Positions 1-7,860 of a stretch of 34,484 bases of DNA are shown here, piece after piece. The stretch's first letter is position 1; every line of letters begins with the position of its first letter. The notes under the pieces were generated by a model that saw only the letters and a program-made list of their open reading frames with translations, made no database searches and was not told where the DNA came from. Location of the stretch: positions 1 to 34,484 of the forward strand of contig NZ_PRLH01000102.1 in NCBI RefSeq assembly GCF_003013815.1, written 5' to 3'. Source of the stretch: Cyanothece sp. BG0011. Lineage in GTDB: Bacteria; Cyanobacteriota; Cyanobacteriia; Cyanobacteriales; Microcystaceae. Made by a program: the position numbers and the translations under genes.

Positions 1-216
1 TACAAAATTATATTGTTTTTTGTTTTTATCAACTATAAAGAGACGAACGCCATCAAGTAGTTCAACAAGAGAGATAAAAATCATCATGGATTGACTAGGA
101 GTCTTATTTTTTGAGGTTATAATCTTGTTGTTTACTTCAATGGTAATATGACCTTTACTAAAGCTATCAATTTCTTCAATTGCATTTGATTCTAATTCAA
201 TTAAAATTTTTAGCAT
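1..216 (-). CDS. hypothetical protein, 3' end beyond the window
   Basis: An open frame runs from an ATG at 216-214 on the minus strand to the left edge without a stop, giving at least 72 residues. It begins MLKILIELESNAIEEIDSFS. A hydrophobic patch (MMIFISLVELL, about residues 45-55) follows a short polar stretch. It lies 54 bases downstream of the next minus-strand gene (271-666), so the two may be cotranscribed. I recognise no family. The codon pattern is AT-rich like its neighbour. It could be a short protein of the accessory type, since the start of the window looks gene-poor. Confidence 0.5.
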   Translation of the reverse strand, partial: MLKILIELESNAIEEIDSFSKGHITIEVNNKIITSKNKTPSQSMMIFISLVELLDGVRLFIVDKNKKQYNFV

Positions 217-270
217 CAACTAATTGTTAAAATTATTATAAATATTATTAATTTAAACTAAAAAACTAAT

Positions 271-666
271 TTAAAGCTCGTTAGAAAGTTTAACTATCCA
301 ATCTAATAAAACGTTGCTCTCTTCCTTGTCTTCAGGATACGGATAGAATTCATCATTAAGCATTTCAATAAGAATCTTTTTTTGATGATTTAAGCAAGTT
401 TTCCTTAACTTAAGGACATCAACATTTAGCTTTTTTGCTAATTTATAAAAATCTTCCACATAAAGATGATCATCAAATTCATCATCACGAGCAATTGATT
501 GTAAATCCAAACAAAGTCCATAGCAAATTGGTTGCTCAACTAGCGGACAATTTACCCATTGACTAGGTGCATTTTTTCCATTAGCTTTAATTCCACTAAT
601 TGGACAAACATAATTTTGAAAGTTTTTTATTTCTGAAGTAGGAAATCGTTCTGGTACAGCATTCAT
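271..666 (-). CDS. hypothetical protein, 131 aa, cysteine-containing N-terminal half
   Basis: A complete 131-residue frame with no family I recognise. The N-terminal half has four cysteines (about residues 21, 40, 48 and 52) in a pattern that could bind metal or form disulfides. The C-terminal half is charged and helical, rich in Lys, Glu and Asp. It has no signal peptide or membrane segment. It is divergent from lpdA. The 113-base gap between them holds a 7-base inverted repeat (CTCTAGA at 692-698, TCTAGAG at 709-715) that could be an operator or hairpin. The downstream partial gene on the same strand suggests a two-gene unit. No function is claimed. Confidence 0.55.
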   Translation of the reverse strand: MNAVPERFPTSEIKNFQNYVCPISGIKANGKNAPSQWVNCPLVEQPICYGLCLDLQSIARDDEFDDHLYVEDFYKLAKKLNVDVLKLRKTCLNHQKKILIEMLNDEFYPYPEDKEESNVLLDWIVKLSNEL

Positions 667-779
667 AATGAATTAACTATAACCGATCAACCTCTAGACT
701 AACTTGTATCTAGAGATTTATGATCAGAAGATAGGTCTTTCACTAAGAAAGAATAATCAAACCATTAAGGAAAAAGATT

Positions 780-2213
780 ATGAGCGAGCGAGAATTCGAT
801 TATGATTTAATCATTATCGGTGCAGGAGTGGGGGGACACGGTGCCGCCTTACACGCCGTCAAATGTGGCTTAAAAACCGCCATTATCGAAGCAAAAGACA
901 TGGGAGGAACCTGTGTCAACCGAGGTTGTATCCCTTCAAAAGCCCTTTTAGCAGCCTCAGGAAGAGTACGAGAATTACAAGATGCTCAACATCTCTACAA
1001 TTTAGGAATTCATATCGAAGGGGTAGACTTCCAAAGACAAGCGATCGCCGATCATGCCCTTAGTTTAGTCAATAAAATACGAGGGGATCTCACCAATAGT
1101 TTAAAACGCCTCAAAGTTGAAACTATCCACGGTTGGGGAAAAGTCATTGATACCCAAAAAGTAAGTGTTCTCACTGACGATGGAGAAAAAACCCTAACCG
1201 CCAAGGATATTATGTTATGTCCTGGCTCAGTGCCGTTTGTTCCCCGTGGCATAGAAATTGACCATAAAACCGTTTTTACCAGCGATGAAGCCGTTAAATT
1301 AGACGTTTTACCCCAATGGATCGCGATTATTGGGAGTGGTTATATTGGGTTAGAATTTTCCGATATTTATACCGCTTTAGGGTGTGAAGTGACCATGATC
1401 GAAGCCTTAGACACCTTAATGCCCGGTTTTGATCCCGAAATCTCAAAATTAGCCGAAAGAACCCTACTAAAAGCCCGTGATATCGAAACCTATTCTGGAG
1501 TATTTGCCACCAAAGTCACCCCAGGCGCACCGGTTACTATTGAATTAACGGACGCTAAAACCAAAGAAGTGATCGACGTTTTAGAAGTGGATGCTTGTTT
1601 AGTCGCTACTGGAAGGGTTCCGGCTACTAAAAATCTAGGCTTAGAAAACCTTGGCATTGAAACCGATCGCGGTTTTATCCCCGTCAACGACAAAATGGAA
1701 GTGTTACGGGATGGCGAACCCGTTCCCCACCTTTGGGCAGTAGGAGACGCAAATGGAAAAATGATGTTAGCTCATGCAGCATCGGGCCAAGGAGCGATCG
1801 CCGTCGAAAATATGTGCGGACGGGACAAAACCATCGATTATCGTAGTATTCCAGCAGCCGCCTTTACCCACCCTGAAATCAGTTACGTGGGGCTTACCGA
1901 GCCAGCAGCCCGTGAATTAGGGGAAAAAGAAGGATTTGAGGTAGCAACGGTCAAAACCTACTTTAAAGGCAATTCTAAAGCCCTTGCAGAAGGAGAAACC
2001 GACGGCATTGCTAAGATTGTGTTCCGTAAAGATAACGGGGAACTTTTAGGGGTGCATATCATGGGTATTCATGCTTCTGACTTGATCCAAGAAGCCGCCA
2101 ATGCGATCGCTCAACGTCAAAGTGTTGAGAATCTTTCGTTTAATATCCATACCCATCCAACTTTATCAGAAGTATTAGACGAAGCCTTTAAACGGGCTGA
2201 AGCTAGAGTTTAG
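780..2213 (+). CDS. lpdA: dihydrolipoamide dehydrogenase (E3)
   Basis: FAD-dependent disulfide oxidoreductase that reoxidises dihydrolipoyl groups with NAD+. It is the E3 component of pyruvate dehydrogenase and, in cyanobacteria, probably the L protein of glycine cleavage. The N-terminal FAD-binding Rossmann motif is IIIGAGVGG (about residues 11-19). The redox pair is in [16 protein letters not shown], with Cys45 and Cys50. A second, NAD-binding Rossmann motif is [11 protein letters not shown]. The C-terminal dimer interface ends in HTHPTLSE, with the catalytic His459-Pro460 and Glu464. The 477-residue length is normal for the family. The ATG is preceded by AAGGA at 767-771, eight bases upstream. 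It appears to be transcribed alone, with a new promoter before psbX. Confidence 0.95.
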   Translation: MSEREFDYDLIIIGAGVGGHGAALHAVKCGLKTAIIEAKDMGGTCVNRGCIPSKALLAASGRVRELQDAQHLYNLGIHIEGVDFQRQAIADHALSLVNKIRGDLTNSLKRLKVETIHGWGKVIDTQKVSVLTDDGEKTLTAKDIMLCPGSVPFVPRGIEIDHKTVFTSDEAVKLDVLPQWIAIIGSGYIGLEFSDIYTALGCEVTMIEALDTLMPGFDPEISKLAERTLLKARDIETYSGVFATKVTPGAPVTIELTDAKTKEVIDVLEVDACLVATGRVPATKNLGLENLGIETDRGFIPVNDKMEVLRDGEPVPHLWAVGDANGKMMLAHAASGQGAIAVENMCGRDKTIDYRSIPAAAFTHPEISYVGLTEPAARELGEKEGFEVATVKTYFKGNSKALAEGETDGIAKIVFRKDNGELLGVHIMGIHASDLIQEAANAIAQRQSVENLSFNIHTHPTLSEVLDEAFKRAEARV

Positions 2214-2250
2214 CCTAAGCAGGGGAGTAGGGAATAGAGAGAAAAACATT

Positions 2251-2284
2251 ACACCCTACACCCCACACCCCACACCCCCCACCC
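2251..2284 (+). repeat. low-complexity ACACCCC repeat
   Basis: The gap between lpdA and psbX holds a C-rich run built from repeats of ACACCCC and related units. Similar simple runs are common between cyanobacterial genes. No protein or RNA function is evident. Confidence 0.6.
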
Positions 2285-2293
2285 AAGAATTTC

Positions 2294-2324
2294 TTGACGC
2301 AATGGGGAAAAAACCCCTTAGAAT
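2294..2324 (+). promoter_or_regulatory. candidate psbX promoter
   Basis: TTGACG (2294-2299) and TAGAAT (2319-2324) resemble sigma-70 -35 and -10 boxes with a slightly long 19-base spacer. The spacer contains GGGG-A6-CCCC. The position, about 45 bases before the psbX ATG, fits a short leader. This is a pattern match only. Confidence 0.4.
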
Positions 2325-2367
2325 AAGTAACGTTAGGTATCAAAACCGAAAAAAGGGTAACCAATAT

Positions 2368-2490
2368 ATGACACCATCTTTAGCTAATTTCTTATGGAGC
2401 CTCGTCTGGGGAACCGTTATCGTCGTTATCCCCGTCACCGTTGGACTGGTATTCATCAGTCAAAGCGATAAAATCAAGCGCAACTTCTAA
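2368..2490 (+). CDS. psbX: photosystem II protein PsbX
   Basis: A 40-residue single-span membrane protein of photosystem II, found near cytochrome b559 at the periphery of the complex. The sequence starts MTPSLANFLWSLVWG and has a hydrophobic helix at about residues 11-31, followed by a positively charged stromal tail (SDKIKRNF), as in known cyanobacterial PsbX. A longer frame opens at 2302, but the 22 extra residues are basic and unlike PsbX. The ATG at 2368 is therefore the start, with AAAGGG about 11 bases upstream. A hairpin follows the stop. Confidence 0.9.
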   Translation: MTPSLANFLWSLVWGTVIVVIPVTVGLVFISQSDKIKRNF

Positions 2491-2504
2491 GCTTGTTTGA
2501 GTCA

Positions 2505-2528
2505 ACCCCATCCCTAAGTGGGTGGGGT
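2505..2528 (+). terminator. hairpin after psbX
   Basis: A 9-bp GC-rich stem (2505-2513 with 2520-2528, one G-T pair) with a six-base loop lies 15 bases after the psbX stop. It is followed by a weakly T-rich stretch. It could act as a terminator or mRNA 3' stabiliser. Confidence 0.55.
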
Positions 2529-2644
2529 CAGTTTCATTATTTAGTTATATTAGTAATACGAAAAAAGTTTACCCGATTGGGTATTCTAAGACTGAAATAT
2601 TAAAGAAAATTCGCTACCATAGCAGATGAAAACGGAGAGCGATA

Positions 2645-3511
2645 ATGGTTAATTTTGGGCTGAACTCAGCCAGTGTCCTCGGAATTTTTTTAGCTGTTGC
2701 CGGAGCCGGTTTATACTTCTTGCGAACGGTACGGCCAGAACTATCGAGGGATCATGATATATTTTTTGCCGCAGTCGGTTTATTATGCGGACTCATACTA
2801 TTGTTTCAAGGATGGCGACTTGATCCGATCCTACAGTTTGGTCAATTTTTATTGACCGGCTCGGCGGTCTTTTTTGCCGTCGAGACGATTCGCTTAAGAG
2901 GAGCGACCACCGAACAAGCACGACGAGGTTCTTCTTATGTCGATGATGATCGTCGGGTGAGTAAAACTCGAGTATATACAGAAGCAGAACTTGATCGCTT
3001 AGAACCCTACGACGAAGAAGAACCCACCTATCGGAATAACCCCCGTTTACAAGGATACGCCGATCCTCGTAGCAGTCGGAGTTATCCAGAGGATGACCCA
3101 AGAACCCCGAGATCCCGTCGCCGTCCCCCCAGTGATCCCTACAGCGATCGCCCGTCCCCCAGACGTAAACCTCGTCCCAGTCGCCCAACAACAGATGACT
3201 ATGATGCGTGGGGTAGTCAGGATGATATGTGGGAAGATCGTCCCTCAAAACGTCGTCCCAGTCGTCCTCGTCCCGAAAGTTCTTCCCCCCAAACCCCTTC
3301 TGGTTCTCCTCGAAAACGCCGTCCTCGTCCCAGTAGCCAGGCAAAAGGTTATCCGTCGAGTCCAGAGGAAACACCAACCACCACCGACTATGTGGACTAT
3401 AAACCAATAGATCCGCCGGAAAGCCCTAGAAAGCGAGGCTCTCGACCCTCAACCCCAGAGGATAATTATGAAGGCGATCGCCCCTCAGATTCCTCTAATT
3501 TTGACTATTAA
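2645..3511 (+). CDS. ycf66: Ycf66 family membrane protein with disordered basic tail
   Basis: The N-terminal 90 residues match the Ycf66 family of cyanobacteria and some plastids: three hydrophobic segments (about residues 9-26, 38-55 and 63-82) with motifs such as FGLNSASVLGIFLAVAG and AVETIRLRG. The rest (about residues 95-288) is low-complexity and predicted disordered, rich in Arg, Pro, Ser, Asp and Glu. Family function is not firmly established. The tail probably reaches into the cytosol or a membrane surface and might bind acidic partners; that is an inference. An SD-like GGAGAG lies just before the start (2634-2639). Repeated arginine-rich codons create long shadow frames on both strands here, which I have not annotated. 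Confidence 0.85.
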   Translation: MVNFGLNSASVLGIFLAVAGAGLYFLRTVRPELSRDHDIFFAAVGLLCGLILLFQGWRLDPILQFGQFLLTGSAVFFAVETIRLRGATTEQARRGSSYVDDDRRVSKTRVYTEAELDRLEPYDEEEPTYRNNPRLQGYADPRSSRSYPEDDPRTPRSRRRPPSDPYSDRPSPRRKPRPSRPTTDDYDAWGSQDDMWEDRPSKRRPSRPRPESSSPQTPSGSPRKRRPRPSSQAKGYPSSPEETPTTTDYVDYKPIDPPESPRKRGSRPSTPEDNYEGDRPSDSSNFDY

Positions 3512-3516
3512 CAATA

Positions 3517-4236
3517 ATGTTTGACTGTAAACGAGGCATAAGCTCAAAGGGAGAAAATAGAAAGGGCAAAAAATTTGATCACTGGGGAACAGCAAAGACT
3601 AGAAAAATGTTTCAGCAGAGAGAGGGCCTAGCAATTCTCCCTGCTCCTTTGTCCCTGCTCCTCTGCTCAGAAGTTCCTTTGGGGAATTCCATAAAAGCGA
3701 TCGCCTCCCAATCCCTCAAGCTACTCATAGGAATGGGCTTAATTAGCCTCCTAAGCTCTTGTGATGCCTTCAACCGTCCTGAACCCCCGGCAACCCTTAA
3801 CAGTCGTTACAATGACCAACAACCGGCTCTTAGTGGGGATGGTCGTTGGTTAGCATTAGTCTCCAATCGTAACAGCAGTAACGAGATTTTACTCTACGAT
3901 CTGCGTAGCGAAAAATTTATGGATCTTCCGGGATTAAATCAAAGTAATGTAATCCTAGAAAGTCCTAGTTTAAGTCGTACGGGACGCTATTTGGTTTATA
4001 TTTCTAGTGTACAAGGGCGGCCAGACGTAGCACTTTACGATCGCGCTACTCGACGGGCAGAATTATTAACTCAAGGTTATCGTAATTGGGTGAGAAATCC
4101 TCAAATTAGTGCCGATGGACGCTACATTGTTTTTGAGACCGCACGACGGGGACAATGGGATATTGAAGTATTAGATCGCGGCCCATTAATTGAATTAGAT
4201 ATTCCTGATGGTACACCAGTGAACAATGAGCAATGA
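3517..4236 (+). CDS. TolB-like beta-propeller lipoprotein, upstream copy
   Basis: A probable exported lipoprotein with repeated PD40/WD40-like beta-propeller segments. Motifs such as ALSGDGRWLALVSNR, SLSRTGRYLVYISS and ISADGRYIVFETAR recur about every 45 residues, as in the TolB C-terminal domain. A hydrophobic stretch ending in LLSSC forms a lipobox with the lipidated Cys at residue 82 of the longest frame. A normal signal peptide would begin near residue 60, so the ATG at 3517 is probably too early. The first 50 codons cover intergenic-type sequence (CCCTGCTCC-like repeats at 3636-3669). ATG 3607, or a non-ATG start further on, are alternatives. With only three repeats it is too short for a closed propeller on its own. 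It is followed by a paralogue at 4275. Confidence 0.7.
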   Translation: MFDCKRGISSKGENRKGKKFDHWGTAKTRKMFQQREGLAILPAPLSLLLCSEVPLGNSIKAIASQSLKLLIGMGLISLLSSCDAFNRPEPPATLNSRYNDQQPALSGDGRWLALVSNRNSSNEILLYDLRSEKFMDLPGLNQSNVILESPSLSRTGRYLVYISSVQGRPDVALYDRATRRAELLTQGYRNWVRNPQISADGRYIVFETARRGQWDIEVLDRGPLIELDIPDGTPVNNEQ

Positions 4237-4274
4237 CCAGTGATCAGTTATTCGTTTAAGTTTAGGATTGATCA

Positions 4275-4784
4275 GTGAAACAATTTCTTATTACTTGGAT
4301 AGTTGTTATGAGTAGTCTGGTGACAGGATGTACTGGTTATCCTCGTTATCTTAATTTTCCTTTCGATGGAGGGGGACGAGGGTTAAATAGTCGCGCTTCG
4401 GACTTAGAACCCCAAGTTACGTCTAATTATATTGTCTTTATTTCTGATAGAAACGGTTCCCAAGACGTTTATCTTTTTGATGCTCAACAACGACAACTTA
4501 TTGCTTTACCTGGGTTAAATGCCTTAGATGAAATCGCCTCTCATCCGTCTATTTCTGAAAATGGTCGTTACGTGGTTTTTGCAAGTAGTCGTCAAGGAAA
4601 ATCTAATATTTATGTTTACGATCGACAAACGGAACAAAAACGCAATTTAACGGCTGATTTACAAGCAGAAGTACGCAATCCCATCATTAATGCTGATGGA
4701 ACTCAAATTGCTTTTGAAATTGCTCAAGATGGACAATGGGATATTATGATTTATGATTTATCAGGTAATCCTCTGAAACTTTAA
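4275..4784 (+). CDS. TolB-like beta-propeller lipoprotein, downstream copy
   Basis: A paralogue of the gene 38 bases upstream. It starts at GTG with a short signal peptide (MKQFLITWIVVMSSLVTGC) and a lipobox LVTGC, lipidated at Cys19. Three TolB-type repeats follow: VTSNYIVFISDRNGSQDVYLFD, SENGRYVVFASSRQGKSNIYVYD and NADGTQIAFEIAQDGQWDIMIYD. Both copies share the ending QWDI. The pair could assemble together, for example as half-propellers, in the periplasm or outer membrane; that is an inference. The gene ends three bases before the convergent DUF362 gene, with no terminator hairpin between them. Confidence 0.75.
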   Translation: MKQFLITWIVVMSSLVTGCTGYPRYLNFPFDGGGRGLNSRASDLEPQVTSNYIVFISDRNGSQDVYLFDAQQRQLIALPGLNALDEIASHPSISENGRYVVFASSRQGKSNIYVYDRQTEQKRNLTADLQAEVRNPIINADGTQIAFEIAQDGQWDIMIYDLSGNPLKL

Positions 4785-4787
4785 TAA

Positions 4788-5762
4788 TTAAGAAATCTTC
4801 AAAGGTTCTCGCACTAAACGAATATATAAATGTTTAAAAGTTGAACGAATTACCCTAGGAAGCCCAAAATCAATCGACATTATTTTATCGGGTAACTGCC
4901 AATCATTAACTTGTAATTGAGTCGGATGAGATAAAGGAAATTCGATGTCTGCAACATTGCTAGTTAATCCGAGTCGTTGTTGAGCCACCCAGGTGGGAAT
5001 CGATGAAGGAGATACCTTTAAGAGTTCAATCATGGCGCAGTCCAAAGCAAAAACGTCCTCAGAAGCCCCTAAAATGCCCAATTCCCTGGGTTCGCCATTA
5101 CTCGGTCCATTTCCTTCATGAGCGATAATACCGTCGATGATGGTCAAATTTGGGGCGCACCGCGAAGCGGATCTCTTCGAGATCGCTCTAGCCGTCTCTA
5201 CCAACATTTCCCCAAAGCGATCGCGATCTTTTCCGGCTTCCATGTGCCACCAGGCTTTCATTTTCCCCGGAACACAACCAAACAAATTTTTAACCCCCAA
5301 GGTTAACGTCAATTGAACATGGGATTTCACTTTTGGCAAGTTAATAACCACATCCGCCTCCATCGCTTCTTTAGACAAGTGTAAATGGTCAAAATGCTCA
5401 CTATCATGGGGGTAACGTTTGCCTTGAAACTCCACCACCTCTAAGCCCAACTCCTCCATAATAGACCCGTAACCGTTGGCTAAGGCAACCCCACGGGCTG
5501 TGCCAAAGGCCGGACTATCCCCTAAAAATGGCGTTCCTCCCGCTTCTTTAACCAATTGAGCCACACAATACACCATTTCAGGACGAGTGACACATTCTTT
5601 CGTTGGACGACTTCCCGTTAATAAATTGGGTTTGAGTAAAACCCTTTGTCCTGGTTTCACAAAAGATTTGATACCTCCCAAGGGTTCTAAAAGTTCTTCT
5701 AAAGAGGCTTTGAGTAAAAGCAGATCGTAAGAATGGGCTGATAATAAACTAACGCTAGACAT
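4788..5762 (-). CDS. DUF362 domain protein
   Basis: A 324-residue protein of the DUF362 family. It shows the typical N-terminal segment VLLKPNLLTGSRP, then TRPEMVYCVAQLVKEAGG, GDSPAFGTARGV, the central INLPKVKSHVQLTLTLGVKNLFGCVPGKMKAWWH, and a C-terminal IIDGIIAHEGNGPSNGEPRELG. Some family members carry an extra ferredoxin-like domain with CxxCxxC clusters; none is visible here. The molecular activity is not established. Residues about 191-201 (ISKRSASRC) are encoded by a dispersed palindromic repeat and look like an in-frame insertion. No strong SD was seen. It is convergent with the TolB-like pair. Confidence 0.85.
   Translation of the reverse strand: MSSVSLLSAHSYDLLLLKASLEELLEPLGGIKSFVKPGQRVLLKPNLLTGSRPTKECVTRPEMVYCVAQLVKEAGGTPFLGDSPAFGTARGVALANGYGSIMEELGLEVVEFQGKRYPHDSEHFDHLHLSKEAMEADVVINLPKVKSHVQLTLTLGVKNLFGCVPGKMKAWWHMEAGKDRDRFGEMLVETARAISKRSASRCAPNLTIIDGIIAHEGNGPSNGEPRELGILGASEDVFALDCAMIELLKVSPSSIPTWVAQQRLGLTSNVADIEFPLSHPTQLQVNDWQLPDKIMSIDFGLPRVIRSTFKHLYIRLVREPLKIS
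5161..5187 (+). repeat. small dispersed palindromic repeat inside the DUF362 gene
   Basis: The core GATCTC-TTC-GAGATC (5170-5184) lies within GCGAAGCGGATCTCTTCGAG and following bases. This closely resembles the HIP1-associated small dispersed repeats of cyanobacteria. It lies in frame in the DUF362 gene and adds about eight residues. A degenerate relative may be present at 20716-20737. Confidence 0.6.
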
Positions 5763-5910
5763 AAATGATTAATTTTAGTTGGGTTATTTAATATGTTAGT
5801 AAAAATTGAAAAATAAAATTTTCACTGCTCCATTTTTCTCAAGAGTTGCTAAGATGCTAAGAACTGTTAGCTCTAGATTAATCATTTCTTGAGACTGATG
5901 GCTAGATGTA

Positions 5911-6417
5911 ATGGAGTCTACCAATAAAAAAATGCTTAAACAATTATTATTGAAAGGATGTCTCGGCGTAGTGATTTGCGCCACTGGTTTCGGGGGATTT
6001 CCCGCTTATAGTCAGGCAGGAGAAGTGATCGCCCAAGCTTCTTCTGAAATGGCCGCTAAAGATATTTCACAACAAGAATTAGAAAAATTTGCCAAGGCGA
6101 TCGCCGATTTACGTGCGATCGACGAAAACACCCAACAAAGAATGATCGAAGCGGTTCAAGCGACAGGAATGTCCCCCGAAGAATTTATGGAAATTGGCAA
6201 ACAAGAAGACACTCAAATGAATCTGTCGGCCGATAAACAAATGCAGTTTGAGGAAGCCCTAGAAGCCGTCAGAGAACTCAATAAAGAAGATCGCAAGAAA
6301 AAACGGGTCGCTGTTGAAGAGGCAGGTTTAGAAATTTCACGGTTTAATGAAATCGGTAGAATTGTCGAAAATAATCGTGATCTACAAAAACAAGTGGTTG
6401 AAATCTTGTCTCGATAA
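5911..6417 (+). CDS. DUF4168 exported protein
   Basis: A 168-residue protein with an N-terminal signal-like stretch (about residues 8-40, LLLKGCLGVVICATGFGGFPAYSQA), followed by a helical domain of the DUF4168 type. The characteristic segment is ISQQELEKFAKAIADLRAID, then a second repeat-like stretch with EEALEAVRELNKEDRKK. The function is unknown; export to periplasm or thylakoid lumen is inferred. ATG 5932 (residue 8) is an alternative start that gives a more typical signal peptide. A hairpin with a T-run follows the stop at 6426-6470, and the TnpB element is inserted directly after it. Confidence 0.8.
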   Translation: MESTNKKMLKQLLLKGCLGVVICATGFGGFPAYSQAGEVIAQASSEMAAKDISQQELEKFAKAIADLRAIDENTQQRMIEAVQATGMSPEEFMEIGKQEDTQMNLSADKQMQFEEALEAVRELNKEDRKKKRVAVEEAGLEISRFNEIGRIVENNRDLQKQVVEILSR

Positions 6418-6425
6418 AATGATGG

Positions 6426-6470
6426 GGAGTATCGGCCGACTTAATATGAGGCTGGTAGGTACTCCTTTTT
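6426..6470 (+). terminator. intrinsic terminator of the DUF4168 gene
   Basis: GGAGTA (6426-6431) pairs with TACTCC (6460-6465). An inner CGGCC/GGCTG stem (6433-6437 with 6450-6454) extends it, and TTTTT (6466-6470) follows. The TnpB element begins two bases after the T-run. Confidence 0.6.
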
Positions 6471-6610
6471 CGTCAACTACCCCGACCCGCTATCGCGCTT
6501 GGTCGGGGCTTACATCTAGACTCCACCGCAATTCCAAAAACCTTTGCAGGTTCTTAGCTTTGGCTTCAACGTCTGACATATTGGGGGATGCTGACAAGAT
6601 CCCCGTACTC
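6452..6610 (-). ncRNA. candidate omega-RNA with guide
   Basis: In TnpB elements the guide RNA covers the 3' end of tnpB and runs past the right end. Here the 3' part of tnpB contains GGGGAT/ATCCCC (6584-6589 with 6599-6604). The right end has an 8-bp stem CCCCGACC/GGTCGGGG (6480-6487 with 6501-6508) followed by TAGTTGAC. The next bases outside the element, read on the minus strand, would be the guide: GAAAAAGGAGTACCTACCAG (6471-6452). The 5' end of the RNA is not determined. Confidence 0.55.
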
Positions 6611-7797
6611 ATCCAGTCCTGCCGAATAAGTAACGCTCTTAGTGCAATATTTCTTGCTCCCACTAAATCAGCATGAAGTTTATAACCACAACACTTACAA
6701 TTAAAGGTCAACCCTTTGTTGGGTCTATTTTCTTTAGAGACATGACCACATTTAGGACACATTTGGCTAGTGTAATGGGCTGGTACTTTTACTGCTAAAG
6801 AGTTATTTAAAACCGCTTTATAATCAACAAAAGAATGCAATTCGGCGAAAGACCATTTAGCTTTATTTTTATTAGCTTTTCGCTGTTTTTTGCTTACCTG
6901 TTTTCCTGATTTAGAGCGTGTTCTTTCTCTAATATGGGTTAAGTTTTCTAACCCAATTAAACTGTTAGGTTGCGCTATATTCTTGCTAATTTGGTGGTTA
7001 ACATCAGCAATAAACCGTCTCTCTCGACCAGACAATGTAATTAATCTACGTTTAGCTGACCGAGTGCCTTTATGCTGTAATGACTTTCTCGCTTTATAAT
7101 AACGATTAGCCTTGTACCTAATTTGTTTACCAGAAAAGAACTGACTGCTGTTATTAATTCCTGCACTTACGGCAAGATATCGTTGTCCGACATCTACACC
7201 TTTTACCTTGTTTATGGTTTCTGGTTTTATGTCAGATAACTCTATTTCTAGACTAACTAATAAGTAGTATGTATTGCTAGAACGATTGTAATATATTTTA
7301 GCTGCACCTATTTTAGAACCGTTTTTAATCAATTCTAGGTGTTTATTATAGCCAGCATAACTTACAACTATCCTTCCTGATAAAGTAACGAGACTAACTT
7401 TTTGGTCAGTCTTGAAAGAATAATCACGCTGATAATTAAGAGTACAAGTTCTAGATATAAACTTTTGCGGTTTATCTAGACCTTTATATCTTTTCTTAGT
7501 GTGACCTTGCTCTCTGGCTTGCTGATTTTGTCTAAACTTAGTCCATTGGGTTTTGTAAGTGGCCGCTACTTGTCTTGGTACATTACATGACATTTGTGAA
7601 GGAAGTTTAAAATCACCTCTAATATCACGATAAACAAGCTTTTGTAGCTTGGCTGCCTGACTCAGTTTATTGTTATTAAAAGCTATCTCAGAAGTATAAT
7701 TTAAAGCATCTCGATAAGCTAAAGTTACCTGTCTCACAGATTCTTTTTGCTCTGGAGTCGTGATTAACTTTAATTTAGCAGTAATGATTTGCTTCAT
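6490..7797 (-). CDS. tnpB: TnpB RNA-guided nuclease (IS200/IS605 OrfB)
   Basis: A 435-residue TnpB, the likely ancestor type of Cas12. It uses an omega-RNA made from the element's right end to cut DNA next to a TAM, which helps keep the element at its site. The RuvC-like catalytic triad is intact: Asp202 (KGVDVGQRYLAVSA), Glu284 (IGLENLTHIR) and Asp377 (HADLVGARNIA). The zinc ribbon is complete, with Cys347, Cys350, Cys367 and Cys370. An N-terminal OrfB-type helix-turn-helix segment and the arginine/lysine-rich bridge region (about residues 290-315) are present. The stop codon TAG lies inside the right-end hairpin. No frameshift is visible, so the protein could be active. Confidence 0.93.
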   Translation of the reverse strand: MKQIITAKLKLITTPEQKESVRQVTLAYRDALNYTSEIAFNNNKLSQAAKLQKLVYRDIRGDFKLPSQMSCNVPRQVAATYKTQWTKFRQNQQAREQGHTKKRYKGLDKPQKFISRTCTLNYQRDYSFKTDQKVSLVTLSGRIVVSYAGYNKHLELIKNGSKIGAAKIYYNRSSNTYYLLVSLEIELSDIKPETINKVKGVDVGQRYLAVSAGINNSSQFFSGKQIRYKANRYYKARKSLQHKGTRSAKRRLITLSGRERRFIADVNHQISKNIAQPNSLIGLENLTHIRERTRSKSGKQVSKKQRKANKNKAKWSFAELHSFVDYKAVLNNSLAVKVPAHYTSQMCPKCGHVSKENRPNKGLTFNCKCCGYKLHADLVGARNIALRALLIRQDWMSTGILSASPNMSDVEAKAKNLQRFLELRWSLDVSPDQAR

Positions 7798-7802
7798 TTT
7801 TT

Positions 7803-7842
7803 TACTTCACAAGAATAAATTTATTGTAACTCTTGTGAAGTA
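7803..7842. repeat. left-end hairpin of the TnpB element
   Basis: A perfect 12-bp inverted repeat, TACTTCACAAGA (7803-7814) and TCTTGTGAAGTA (7831-7842), with a 16-base loop lies directly upstream of tnpB. Its place, five bases inside the inferred left boundary, fits a TnpA recognition hairpin of the IS200/IS605 type. Confidence 0.65.
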
Positions 7843-7860
7843 GAGGTGTCAAGTTGGTGA

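Larger units (their letters stand above)
6472..7847 (-). mobile_element. IS200/IS605-family (IS1341-type) TnpB-only element
   Basis: On the minus strand the left end is marked by TTGAC (7852-7848), which precedes the element. The right end is ...GGGGTAGTTGAC, stopping at 6472. The element is about 1376 bp and holds tnpB alone; no TnpA transposase is visible, so it would need one in trans. It has no terminal inverted repeats of the classical kind. Instead it has subterminal hairpins (7803-7842 at the left end, 6480-6508 at the right end), as expected for single-strand peel-and-paste elements. The exact boundaries are inferred from the shared TTGAC and could shift by up to five bases. No HIP1 sites were seen inside it. 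Confidence 0.75.

Noticed and set aside
2793-3407. Long frames opposite and alongside the ycf66 tail
   Set aside because: Produced by the biased arginine/proline codons of the real gene.
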